In this document: positions 50,227 through 58,115 of the stretch, piece by piece
How positions within the stretch are numbered: position 1 is the stretch's first letter
Layout of the letters: each line of letters starts with the position of its first letter
Assembly: GCF_003323745.1 (NCBI RefSeq)
Contig: NZ_QOIL01000028.1
Coordinates: 69,963-133,962, forward strand
Length of the DNA stretch: 64,000 nucleotides
Direction of reading: 5' to 3'
Source: Sphaerisporangium album
Lineage (GTDB): Bacteria > Actinomycetota > Actinomycetes > Streptosporangiales > Streptosporangiaceae
The notes under the pieces: model-generated
The model's input: the letters and a program-made list of their open reading frames with translations, nothing else
Told to the model about the DNA's origin: nothing
The model's database searches: none
Made by a program: the position numbers and the translations under genes

Positions 50227-50487
50227 GCCGTTTTCTCCCTCGGGGGTGGCCGGAAACGACAGTTGATCGCTGCTGCCGATCAACCCTTGTCCGGCGTCGG
50301 GACCGCATACGAACCTGCTGATAACTCTAAATGACGAGTCGACTACAGAACGCCAGTTCCACAAGTCGGCCCGAAGTCGATCAGGAGTACGACAGATGTT
50401 CGACCGTGGATCCCCCTGGACGGACGGCACGACACGCCACGGGCCGTCCCCCCGCCCCTGCTCCCCGCAACGGGACGGGAGGTGCCC

Positions 50488-50892
50488 GTGACGGCCCTTC
50501 TGGATGTGCGCCGCCGCCCCGGCCGTCTCCCGTTCACCCGTCGCCCCACTGCCGGGAGGCACCGCCGAGGACCGGCCACCGAACCCGAGCGCCGGGAACC
50601 GGACGGCCGGCGGAGGGTCTGGGACGGGACGCAGAGGGCCAGGGCTGAGCAACTCGGCCTCCTGGAACCCGGCTGGCTGGTGATCTACGGGCCGTACTCC
50701 CGTCGCTTCTACGCCATCGCCCGCATCGCCGAGGTCTCCGAGCCGCTGCTCGACGCGGCCACCTCCGAAGAACTCCGCTCTCTCATGCGCCGGTCCGAGA
50801 TCACGAGCCTCGTCCCACCCCCTCGCTCCCGGGAGTCTGGACAGACGCGCCGGACGGGACGCGGCGGCACCCACGTGGGGTGGCGGTCTTGA
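50488..50892 (+). CDS. Hypothetical protein, 134 aa
   Basis: Small soluble protein of unknown function. The first 50 residues are Arg/Pro-rich and could be untranslated or disordered; the probable core is ERAEQLGLLEPGWLVIYGPYSRRFYAIARI and SEPLLDAATSEELRSLMRRSE (from about residue 50), which looks like a short conserved unit. GGGAGG precedes GTG 50488 by five bases. It overlaps the following gene by 13 bases and both are divergent from the Xre regulator at 48859, a frequent arrangement in actinobacteria. Confidence 0.6.
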   Translation: MTALLDVRRRPGRLPFTRRPTAGRHRRGPATEPERREPDGRRRVWDGTQRARAEQLGLLEPGWLVIYGPYSRRFYAIARIAEVSEPLLDAATSEELRSLMRRSEITSLVPPPRSRESGQTRRTGRGGTHVGWRS

Positions 50893-51236
50893 GAGACCTG
50901 TTGATGTACGGGATGCCGGAGGGGCAAGCCGAGGAGCACCGGCGGGCGCTCGGCGATCTTCGCAAGCAGGTGGAGTCGCACGGTCTGCGTTGTCGTCTCG
51001 TCGAGCGGTTGCATCTCCCCATGAGGAGCGGTTACTACACCCCGGTCCTGCGGCCACCGGAGATGGACGTGTACGGCGGCGGCCGGCTGGTCGTCACGGT
51101 CACCGTGGTCGACGTCCCGAAGGGCGGAGCCTGGTACCTGCTCAAGCGGCCCGACGGCCTGCCTGTAGAGGCTCACAGTGTCACCGGTGCGGCCGCGGCG
51201 GCCGTCGCGATCGCCGCGTACGCCTCGCCGCCATGA
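50880..51236 (+). CDS. Hypothetical protein, 118 aa, paired with upstream gene
   Basis: Unrecognised protein with an N-terminal helix (AEEHRRALGDLRKQVESHGLRC), a beta region (LVERLHLPMRSGYYTPVLRPPEMDVYGGGRLVVTVTVVDVPKGGAWYLLKRPDGL) and an Ala-rich terminal helix. GTG 50880 lies inside the upstream gene, but ATG 50904 or 50913 is also reasonable. With the preceding gene it may be an Xre-linked module. Confidence 0.55.
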   Translation: MAVLRDLLMYGMPEGQAEEHRRALGDLRKQVESHGLRCRLVERLHLPMRSGYYTPVLRPPEMDVYGGGRLVVTVTVVDVPKGGAWYLLKRPDGLPVEAHSVTGAAAAAVAIAAYASPP

Positions 51237-51338
51237 ACCGGCGCTCGCGGACGCGCTCGGCCAGGGCCGTCACGGGGTCGTGCGCGTCCATCGGCTCGTA
51301 AGCCCGGCCCGGCCCGTAAGTCCGGCCCGGAGGCGGGA

Positions 51339-51986
51339 TCATGCGAGGGCCTCGCCCAGTTCGACGGCGGCGTGGACGACGCGGGGGCCGAGGGTGGTGG
51401 CGTCGATGGGGCCGAAGGTGACGATGCCGACGGACGCCTCCAGCCACGGAAGGGCGGGTAGCGGGGCTGCGATGCCGCGGGCGCCCTCCTGGAGTTGGCC
51501 TTCCGTGACGGTGTAGTCGGTGCGGCCCTCGCGCAGGGCGAGGATCGCGAGCCCGGCCGCCCCGCGCGTGAGCGGGTGACGGGAGCCCTCGCGGTACGCC
51601 ACGTGCATGTCCGTCCAGGTCGGCTCCACCACGGCGATGGCGAGGCCCTCGTCGCCCTCGGCGGCGGTCAGGTGGGCGGTGGCCCCGGTCTCCTCGGCCA
51701 GGCGCCGCAGCGCGGGCAGGGCCGCCGCCCTCAGCAGGGGTTGCACCGCGCGGGCCAGCGCGAGGACGCCGAACCCGAGGTGGGCGCGGCCCTCGGCGTC
51801 GCGCCGGGCGAACCCCTCGTTCTGCAGCGTGGTGAGCAGCCGGTAGACGATCGGCCGGCTCAGCCCCAGCTCCTGGGCCAGTTCCGTGGGCGTGCGCCCT
51901 CGGTGGCCGTCGGCGAGCAGGCGCAGCAGGCGCAGTCCCCGCTCCAGGGTCTGCGCCGATTCCGGATTGCCCTTGTGATCGCGCAT
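51339..51986 (-). CDS. IclR-family transcriptional regulator
   Basis: Regulator of 215 residues. The winged helix-turn-helix (about 10 to 70) is SAQTLERGLRLLRLLADGHRGRTPTELAQELGLSRPIVYRLLTTLQNEGFARRDAEGRAHLGFG; the rest is the ligand-binding domain (LRRLAEETGATAHLTAAEGDEGLAIAVVEP, HPLTRGAAGLAILA, GIAAPLPALPWLEASVGIVTFG). It is shorter than the usual 250 residues at the C-terminus. No catabolic gene is adjacent, so the target is unknown. Confidence 0.92.
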   Translation of the reverse strand: MRDHKGNPESAQTLERGLRLLRLLADGHRGRTPTELAQELGLSRPIVYRLLTTLQNEGFARRDAEGRAHLGFGVLALARAVQPLLRAAALPALRRLAEETGATAHLTAAEGDEGLAIAVVEPTWTDMHVAYREGSRHPLTRGAAGLAILALREGRTDYTVTEGQLQEGARGIAAPLPALPWLEASVGIVTFGPIDATTLGPRVVHAAVELGEALA

Positions 51987-52218
51987 CTCCCGATTATGCG
52001 AGGCGCCGCCACGTCGGTCGGGAAGGAGGCCGCATGTTTACCCCCCAGTGACCGGGAAGATCGTGCAGGTGAGGGGCAGGTGAAGTGTTGGCCGAACCCC
52101 TTACGGCGCCGGACGAATCCGGGTGTTGCACTGGTCGAGTAGAGATGTGCCCGATACAGTCTTTTCGATCGTTTAAGGACGATCGCTAGTGATTTCGTAC
52201 CGCCCAAGGAGACGCTTG

Positions 52219-53499
52219 ATGCGAATCAGGAGAGCCCTAGCCCTCAGCGCCGCGCTCACCGTTCTGGCGGTGGGCATCCCGGCCGCCACGGCGTTCTCCG
52301 AGGACGGCGAGGGGGACTGCAAGAACTACACCAACGGTGCTTCGCAGTCCGACCCCCAGTGCTTCTGGATGGCCCCGACCTCCGAGGACGCCCTCAAGGT
52401 CCTGGACTTCTGGACCCAGAACGACAACGAGAAGCTCAAGGCGGCGACCGAGTACCCCGTCGGCTGGATCGACTGCAAGGTCGAGCAGTGCAGCGCCGAA
52501 GGCGAGGGCGACGGCCAGGCCCACGGCGAGGGCGACCCCGCGCCGGACGGGTACGTCGAGGACAACACGCCGCCCACCTGCCAGGACGCCACGCAGCCCT
52601 GCTCGGTGAGCCCCGAGGAGATCGCCGCCGCCGCGCGCACCGCCGCCGGCCAGGCCATCGCGGCCGCCGCCGCGAGCGGCATGCGGGTGTGGATCGACAG
52701 CGAGCTGCTGGACGACTACAAGGCCGGCACCGCCGCGTTCGCCGCGGCCGTCAAGAAGGTCGGCGCGCTCGCCGCGCAGCCGGGCGTCGTCGGCATCCGG
52801 TTCACCTCCCAGCTCGGCTACAACGGCGCGGTGAAGACGCCGGACGAGATGAGCGCGTTCGTCAAGGCGGCCGCCACCGCGCTGCACCAGATCGCCCCGG
52901 GCAAGAAGCTCGGCATCCACACCGTGGTGCCGTCCTTCGGCTGTGGCGCGAGCGAGCCGTGCACGACCACGATGACCAAGAAGTACCCGCTGCTCACGCC
53001 GCAGGCCATCGAACCGCTGCTCACCTCCGGCTCGGTCGACCAGCTCGCGCTCGACTCCGGTCTGCTGCAGACCGCGTACGCCACCTGGAAGATCACGCCG
53101 CAGGCCGCGCAGGCCAACCAGTGGGGCAAGGTCAAGGCGCTGGCCTGGGACACGCTCGTCCAGATCTCGGCCGAGGACGCCGGCATGGCCGGGAAGAACG
53201 CCTCGCCGTTCACCGCCGACCAGGCCGCCACGCTGGCCCAGGACCGGATCGCCGCCCCGCTGAAGGACGGCGCCGCCACCGTCAACCTGTGGACCCGCTG
53301 GCAGGACGGCACGGGCGCGACCTACCGCGTGCTCGGCGCGGGCCTGGCGAACACCCCCGCCTGGGAGCAGCTCGACAAGCTGGAGCCGCTGCAGCGCCGC
53401 CTGACCACGATGTACAACCCGGCCTCGCCGGAGGTGGGCATCACGCAGGACGTGAAGAAGCTGTCCGAGGTGTTCAGCCAGGTGTACGTGACCGACTGA
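52219..53499 (+). CDS. Secreted hypothetical protein, possible TIM-barrel-like domain
   Basis: Exported protein of 426 residues. AAGGAGA lies six bases before ATG 52219; the signal peptide is RIRRALALSAALTVLAVGIPAATAFS. The mature protein begins with an acidic, Cys-containing region (GEGDCKNYTN, DCKVEQCSAEGEGDGQ, TCQDATQPCSVSP), followed by about 300 residues with alternating helices and strands (GMRVWIDSELLDDY, VVGIRFTSQLGYNG, KLGIHTVVPSFGCG, VDQLALDSGLL) resembling a barrel-type glycoside hydrolase or lipoprotein fold. Six cysteines probably pair in three disulfides. Function unknown. A strong terminator follows. Confidence 0.8.
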   Translation: MRIRRALALSAALTVLAVGIPAATAFSEDGEGDCKNYTNGASQSDPQCFWMAPTSEDALKVLDFWTQNDNEKLKAATEYPVGWIDCKVEQCSAEGEGDGQAHGEGDPAPDGYVEDNTPPTCQDATQPCSVSPEEIAAAARTAAGQAIAAAAASGMRVWIDSELLDDYKAGTAAFAAAVKKVGALAAQPGVVGIRFTSQLGYNGAVKTPDEMSAFVKAAATALHQIAPGKKLGIHTVVPSFGCGASEPCTTTMTKKYPLLTPQAIEPLLTSGSVDQLALDSGLLQTAYATWKITPQAAQANQWGKVKALAWDTLVQISAEDAGMAGKNASPFTADQAATLAQDRIAAPLKDGAATVNLWTRWQDGTGATYRVLGAGLANTPAWEQLDKLEPLQRRLTTMYNPASPEVGITQDVKKLSEVFSQVYVTD

Positions 53500-53505
53500 C
53501 GAACC

Positions 53506-53536
53506 GGCGCCGGATCCTCGCGGGGATTCCGGCGCC
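53506..53536. terminator. Stem-loop after the secreted protein gene
   Basis: GGCGCCGG (53506-53513) pairs with CCGGCGCC (53529-53536) seven bases after the stop codon; the loop is 15 bases. Confidence 0.75.
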
Positions 53537-53549
53537 CTCTGAAGCCACG

Positions 53550-53582
53550 GGCCGTGGCACGCCGATCGGGCGTGTCACGGCC
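53550..53582. terminator. Second stem-loop between convergent genes
   Basis: GGCCGTGGCACGCC (53550-53563) and GGCGTGTCACGGCC (53569-53582) form a 14-base stem with one mismatch around a five-base loop. With the preceding hairpin it makes a tandem terminator between convergent genes. Confidence 0.8.
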
Positions 53583-53653
53583 TTCGCTTATGGGCGGTGT
53601 CCCGGCGCCCGCCCCCGCGTGCCGGTCACCGCGGGGACAGCGTGCCGGACCGG

Positions 53654-54388
53654 TCAGAAACGCAGTTGGGGCAGTTCGTCGCTGGTGAAGGTCAGCATCA
53701 CCCTGGTCGTGGCCTCCCTGATGAACCTGTCGAAGGTGGCGTCCCAGAACGGGTTGACCCCGTTGCCCGGGGTGGCGTCCTTCACCCCTTGGACGCCCGG
53801 CTGGGTCCCCTGCTGGCGGGCGTACCACTGGTCGACGAAGAAGCAGTCGGGGCCGTAGGTGTCCACGTCGTTCACGTCACCGGCGGCACGGCCCACCACG
53901 ACATAGGCGTGCCCGCCGCCGCCCTCGGTGTTGAGCAGGTTGAGCAGTTCGACCTTGACGCCCGGCCCGAGCAGTTTGGGCTGCTCGGACAGCATTCCGA
54001 TGATGGCGCAGGCGAACAGGGTGCAGTTGCCGCTGGCGAACTCCTTGTAGAACGTGCGGCCCATCGTGACGTACCTGGCCTTGGCGCGCTTGCGTGCCTC
54101 GTCGAACGTGTTCTGCGTCACCGGCCCGCCTAACCCGAGGGTCGAGCCGAAGGAGATCAGCACCGGCGACATGAAGTCGCCGAGCGTCTGTCCCTCCCCG
54201 ATGATCTCGGGAACCTGCCCGCTCTTGGCCGGGCTCTTGATCGCCTCGGTCGTGACGCCCTGCTCCATCACTCCGGGCCACGGGTTCCACACCAGCGCCG
54301 TGGTCATCTTCGTCTTGTTGATCGCGGTCTGGACGGCGGTCATCCGGTCCTGCTTGGAACGGACGACGTTGTGGGTGGTCTGGCTCAT
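53654..54388 (-). CDS. Probable papain-fold Cys/His/Asp enzyme (protease or deamidase-like)
   Basis: Soluble protein of 244 residues with no signal peptide. The segments SGNCTLFACAIIGML (Cys122), GGGGHAYVVVGR (His160) and GPDCFFVDQWYARQQG (Asp186) give the order and spacing of a papain-like triad: a G-N-C motif at the start of a helix, an H-A-(F/Y)-V-V strand and a (V)-D-x-W turn, as in C58-type cysteine protease and glutamine deamidase effectors. GGGAG six bases upstream supports ATG 54388. It is a single gene flanked by terminators and the ABC importer operon. No immunity gene is visible. The fold call is by motif only. Confidence 0.65.
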   Translation of the reverse strand: MSQTTHNVVRSKQDRMTAVQTAINKTKMTTALVWNPWPGVMEQGVTTEAIKSPAKSGQVPEIIGEGQTLGDFMSPVLISFGSTLGLGGPVTQNTFDEARKRAKARYVTMGRTFYKEFASGNCTLFACAIIGMLSEQPKLLGPGVKVELLNLLNTEGGGGHAYVVVGRAAGDVNDVDTYGPDCFFVDQWYARQQGTQPGVQGVKDATPGNGVNPFWDATFDRFIREATTRVMLTFTSDELPQLRF

Positions 54389-54492
54389 GGTCATCTCCCG
54401 GTCACGGATTGTGCGGAAACCGACCCTTCCATGACGACTCACCCTGAGCAAGGACATGTCAACCTTCGGTCGCCTCGTGTCGCCGCGCCGGC

Positions 54493-55389
54493 CTAGCGGG
54501 GCAGGCGCGGCACGCTGTCGATCAGCCGGCGCGTGTACGGATGCCGGGGCGAGCCCAGCACGGCCCCGGTGTCCCCCTGCTCCACGACGCGCCCCTTCTC
54601 CAGCACGGCCGTGCGCGCGCACAGCGTCGCCACCACGGCCAGGTCGTGCGACACCATGACGACCGTCAGCCCGCGCGTCTCCCGCAGCTCGGCCAGCAGG
54701 TCCACGATGCGCACGCGGGTCGAGACGTCCAGGGCGCTCACCGGCTCGTCGGCGAGCAGGACGCGCGGGTGCCCGACGACCGCGCGGGCGATGGCGACGC
54801 GCTGGCGTTGGCCCCCGGAGAACTCGTGCGGGTACCGGCGGGCCGCGTCCGGCGGGAGCCCGACGGCGTCCAGCGCCTCGGCCACGCGCGCCTCGGCCTC
54901 CGTACGGCGGGCCGTGCCACCGCCCGTGAGCAGGCCGAGCGAGCGCAGCGGCTCGGCGACGATCCTGCCCACCCGCTGCCGGGGGTCGAGTGAGGAGTAC
55001 GGGTCCTGGAACACCGTCTGGACGCCGCGCCGGAAGGCGCGCATCCGGGCGCGGTCGCCGAGGTTCAGCTCGGAGCCGTCGAAGAGGATCCGTCCCTCGG
55101 TGGAGCGGGTCAGGCCGAGCAGCAGCCGCAGCAGGGTGGTCTTGCCGGCGCCGGACTCCCCGACAAGGGCCACGCCACGCCCGGGGACGACCTCGACGCT
55201 GACCTCGGTCAGCACGGGGGCCGACCGCCGGTAGGCGAAGCCGACGCGATCGGCGGCCAGGACGGCCACGGGAGCGGGGGCGAGTCCGTGCGCGGGGTCG
55301 TGGCCGGGCGCGGCGGCCGCCTCGGTGGTGGTCTCCGAGGCGGGGACGGGCTCGGGTGCGGACCCGGACGCAGGGGTCGAGCGGGTCAC
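54493..55389 (-). CDS. Peptide/nickel-type ABC importer ATPase (DppF-like)
   Basis: ATPase subunit of 298 residues. Walker A GESGAGKTTLLRLLLG, Q-loop VFQDPYSSLDPRQRV, signature FSGGQRQRVAIARAV, Walker B VLLADEPVSALDVSTRV and H-loop VMVSHDLAV are present; DPYSSLDPR is specific to the DppF/OppF group. The first 40 residues are Pro/Ala-rich and unusual. Last gene of the five-gene importer operon; GTGA overlap with the preceding ATPase. Confidence 0.94.
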   Translation of the reverse strand: MTRSTPASGSAPEPVPASETTTEAAAAPGHDPAHGLAPAPVAVLAADRVGFAYRRSAPVLTEVSVEVVPGRGVALVGESGAGKTTLLRLLLGLTRSTEGRILFDGSELNLGDRARMRAFRRGVQTVFQDPYSSLDPRQRVGRIVAEPLRSLGLLTGGGTARRTEAEARVAEALDAVGLPPDAARRYPHEFSGGQRQRVAIARAVVGHPRVLLADEPVSALDVSTRVRIVDLLAELRETRGLTVVMVSHDLAVVATLCARTAVLEKGRVVEQGDTGAVLGSPRHPYTRRLIDSVPRLPR

Positions 55390-56192
55390 CGCGCCCCCCA
55401 GTCGAGCGCCGAGTCGAGCCGTCGCGCGCTGCTCACCAGATCACGGGTGTACGGGTGGCGAGGTTCGCCCACGATGTCGAGCAGGTTCCCCGACTCCACG
55501 GCCAGTCCCTCCTTCAGGACGACGACGCGATCGGTGACGCGCGCCACCACCGCCAGATCGTGGCTGATGAACAGCAGGGCCATCCGGCGCGCGGACACCA
55601 GCCCGTCCAGCAGGGCGAGCACCTCGGCCTGGACGGTCACGTCGAGCGCGGTGGTGGGCTCGTCGGCGATCAGCAGGGCGGGCTCGCAGGCGAGGGCCAT
55701 GGCGATGGCGGCCCGCTGCCGCTGCCCGCCGGAGATCTCGTGCGGGTACGCCCCGGCGACGCGCTCGGGCAGCCGTACCTCCTCCAGCGCCGCGAGGACG
55801 GCCGCGCGCAGGGGGGAGCCCCGCAGCCCGCGCGTCCGGCGCAGCGGTTCGGCTAGCTGGCGGCCGACCTTGGCGAGCGGGTCCAGCGCGGTCAGCGGCT
55901 CCTGGAAGACCACGGTCGCGGCCCGCCCGCGCAGGCCGTTCAGCGCCCGCTCCGGCGCGCCCACGACCTGCGTACGCGGCAGGCCCGGCGCGTCCAGGAC
56001 GACGCTGCCCGAGACGGTCATCCCGGCGGGCGGCAGGCCCATGATCGCGAGGGCCGTCAGCGACTTGCCCGAACCGGACTCGCCGATCAGGCCGAGCCGC
56101 GCCCCGGCCTCGACCTCGAACGACACCTCCGACAGCAGCGCGCGCCCGTCCGGGGCCTTCACGGTGAGCGCGGACACCTCCAGCAGGCTCAC
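55386..56192 (-). CDS. Peptide/nickel-type ABC importer ATPase (DppD-like)
   Basis: ATPase subunit of 268 residues starting at GTG 56192 (MSLLEVSALTVKAPDG), overlapping the permease stop (GTGA). Walker A GESGSGKSLTALAIMG, Q-loop VFQEPLTALDPLAKVGRQL, signature ISGGQRQRAAIAMAL, Walker B LLIADEPTTALDVTVQ and H-loop LFISHDLAVVARV. The QEPLTALDP motif marks the DppD/OppD group. It lacks the long C-terminal Fe-S-type extension, so the ATPase may be shorter than DppD proper (about 330). Confidence 0.94.
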   Translation of the reverse strand: MSLLEVSALTVKAPDGRALLSEVSFEVEAGARLGLIGESGSGKSLTALAIMGLPPAGMTVSGSVVLDAPGLPRTQVVGAPERALNGLRGRAATVVFQEPLTALDPLAKVGRQLAEPLRRTRGLRGSPLRAAVLAALEEVRLPERVAGAYPHEISGGQRQRAAIAMALACEPALLIADEPTTALDVTVQAEVLALLDGLVSARRMALLFISHDLAVVARVTDRVVVLKEGLAVESGNLLDIVGEPRHPYTRDLVSSARRLDSALDWGAR

Positions 56193-57094
56193 GGCCCCCT
56201 CCTCGGGTCCAGGTCCACCGCGGAGCCGCCCTGGTCCAGGCCCATCGCGGGGCTCCCTGGATCCACCGCGGACCCGGACCCGCGAGCGCGCCGGGTCGGG
56301 TCCGCCACGTCCCTGAGGCCGTCCGCGATCAGGTTCACCCCGACGACCAGCACGACCAGCAGCACGCCGGGGGCGATCGCGCCGGCGGGCGCGGTGAGGA
56401 CGGTGGCCTGGGCCTCCTGGAGCATCCGGCCCCACGACGCGTTGGGCGGCGGCGTCCCGAGCCCGAGGTAGGAAAGGCTCGCCTCGGCGAGCACGGCGAG
56501 GCCGAGCTGCAACGCCAGGTTGACCAGCAGCGTCGGCCAGATGTTGGGAAGCACGTGCTCGGCCACCACTCGCGGCCAGGACGTGCCCGAGGTGCGCGAG
56601 GCGGTGATGTAGTCCTGGGCGAGCACGCGCTTGACCAGCACGCGGGTGAGCCGCGCCACGATCGACGACATCGCCAGCCCGATCGCCAGGATCGCCGAGC
56701 CGAGCGACGCCTCCCGCGCGGCGACCACCAGCATGGCCAGCAGCAGCGTCGGGAACGCGATCAGGATGTCCAGCAGCGCCGAGATCGTGTCGTCCAGCCA
56801 TCGGACGGCGAACCCGGCGAGCAGCCCGGCCGCGACGCCGATCACCCCGCCGAGCGCCACCGAGCCGATCCCGGCGGTCAACGCGACGCGGGCCCCGATC
56901 ATGAGCTGGGTGAGCAGGTCACGGCCCAGCTTGTCGGTGCCGAGCAGGTGCGGCGGCCCCGGCGGCGCGAGGCGTCCGCCCGAGGTGTCGTCGGGAGAGA
57001 ACGGCGTCCAGAACAGGGACACGACGGCCACGGCGACGATCACCCCGGCGAGCACGCAGCCGACGGCCAGGGTGGCGGACCGGCGGCGGCTCAT
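56189..57094 (-). CDS. ABC importer permease (DppC-like)
   Basis: Permease of 301 residues. TM1 TLAVGCVLAGVIVAVAVVSL, then the conserved PPHLLGTDKLGRDLLTQLMIGARVAL and several further TMs with the EAA-type loop ASRTSGTSWPRVVAEHVLPNIWPTLLV. LGLGTPPPNASWGRML is typical of DppC/OppC. The C-terminal 30 residues are an unusual Gly/Pro/Asp extension. Its start sits in one copy of a 32-bp tandem duplication that includes the end of the upstream permease gene. Confidence 0.94.
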   Translation of the reverse strand: MSRRRSATLAVGCVLAGVIVAVAVVSLFWTPFSPDDTSGGRLAPPGPPHLLGTDKLGRDLLTQLMIGARVALTAGIGSVALGGVIGVAAGLLAGFAVRWLDDTISALLDILIAFPTLLLAMLVVAAREASLGSAILAIGLAMSSIVARLTRVLVKRVLAQDYITASRTSGTSWPRVVAEHVLPNIWPTLLVNLALQLGLAVLAEASLSYLGLGTPPPNASWGRMLQEAQATVLTAPAGAIAPGVLLVVLVVGVNLIADGLRDVADPTRRARGSGSAVDPGSPAMGLDQGGSAVDLDPRRGP

Positions 57095-57136
57095 CGCGGG
57101 CTCCCGGACGTGGACCGGCGGCTCATCGCGGGCTCC
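57084..57136. repeat. 32-bp tandem duplication at a permease gene junction
   Basis: The same 21 bases occur at 57084-57104 and 57116-57136. In the first copy the sequence reads as the start ATG AGC of the DppC-like gene; in the second copy it reads CGA TGA, the stop of the DppB-like gene. Before the duplication the two genes would have overlapped as ATGA, like the other junctions of this operon. Confidence 0.85.
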
Positions 57137-58088
57137 GGGAGAGGGTGCCGCGCAGGCGCGGGTCGATGATCCGCTGGACGAGGTCGGCGGCGAAGCCGAT
57201 GAGCAGCACGCCGAACGTGCTCACGAACAGCACCCCCTGGACGACCGGGTAGTCGTGCTGGGCGATCGCCTTGGCCAGCATGCTGCCGAGCCCCGGCAGC
57301 GCGAACACGCTTTCCACGACGACGGCCCCGAGGAAGGTGGTGGCCAGCTCGATGCCGAGCACCGATATGACCGGGACGGCCGCGTTGCGCAGCCCGTGCC
57401 GCCACATCGCGCCCGGGAAGGACGAGCCGAGCGCCCGGAACGTCCGCAGGTAGTCGCTGTCGAGCACGTCCATGGTGGCCGAGCGGACGTAGCGGATCAG
57501 CGAGGCGGACATGACGAGGGCCACGGTGACGACCGGGAGCGCCAGCGAGGTGATCGCGTCCGCCGGGTCGGCCCAGTCGTCCTGTGGAAAGCCCCCGGCG
57601 GGCAGAATGCGGAAGTACAGGGCGAACGCCCAGATCAGCAGCATCCCCACCCAGAAGACCGGCACCGCGATGCCGAGCTGCGACACGCCGTTGAGCAGCA
57701 GCCCGTACCAGCGGTCCGAGCGGCGGGCCGCGACGAAGCCGACCGGCACCGCCACGACCACGGCCAGCAGGAACGAGAGCAGCGTCAGCGGCACGGTGAC
57801 CACCAGGCGCGCGGCGATCTCCGGGCCCACCGGGAGCGTGCTGACGAAGGACGTCCCGAGGTCGAGCCGGGCCATCTGCCCGAGCCAGGTGGCGAACTGC
57901 TCGGGCAGCGGGCGGTCCGACCCGATCTGGTGGCGCGCGGCCGCGATCTGCTCCGGGGTGGCCCCGACCGACAGCAGGGAGTTGGCGGGGTCGCCCGGGA
58001 GCAGGCGCAGCAGCAGGAACAGCACCGCGCAGGCCAGGAGCAGCGACACGACCAGGAAGGCCATGCGCCGCAGCAGATATGTAGTCAT
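57123..58088 (-). CDS. ABC importer permease (DppB-like)
   Basis: Permease of 321 residues. TM1 MAFLVVSLLLACAVLFLLLRLLPGDPAN with the conserved LLPGDP, GSDRPLPEQFATWLGQMARLDLGTSF loop, then five TMs; the EAA loop is RTFRALGSSFPGAMWRHGLRNAAVPVI. The end is SVFALPGLGSMLAKAIAQHDYPVVQGVLF followed by the terminal TM and RIIDPRLRG. Its start lies 27 bases after the binding-protein stop. Confidence 0.94.
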   Translation of the reverse strand: MTTYLLRRMAFLVVSLLLACAVLFLLLRLLPGDPANSLLSVGATPEQIAAARHQIGSDRPLPEQFATWLGQMARLDLGTSFVSTLPVGPEIAARLVVTVPLTLLSFLLAVVVAVPVGFVAARRSDRWYGLLLNGVSQLGIAVPVFWVGMLLIWAFALYFRILPAGGFPQDDWADPADAITSLALPVVTVALVMSASLIRYVRSATMDVLDSDYLRTFRALGSSFPGAMWRHGLRNAAVPVISVLGIELATTFLGAVVVESVFALPGLGSMLAKAIAQHDYPVVQGVLFVSTFGVLLIGFAADLVQRIIDPRLRGTLSRSPR

Positions 58089-58115
58089 GGCAAGCCGCTC
58101 GTCGGGGACGCGGCG

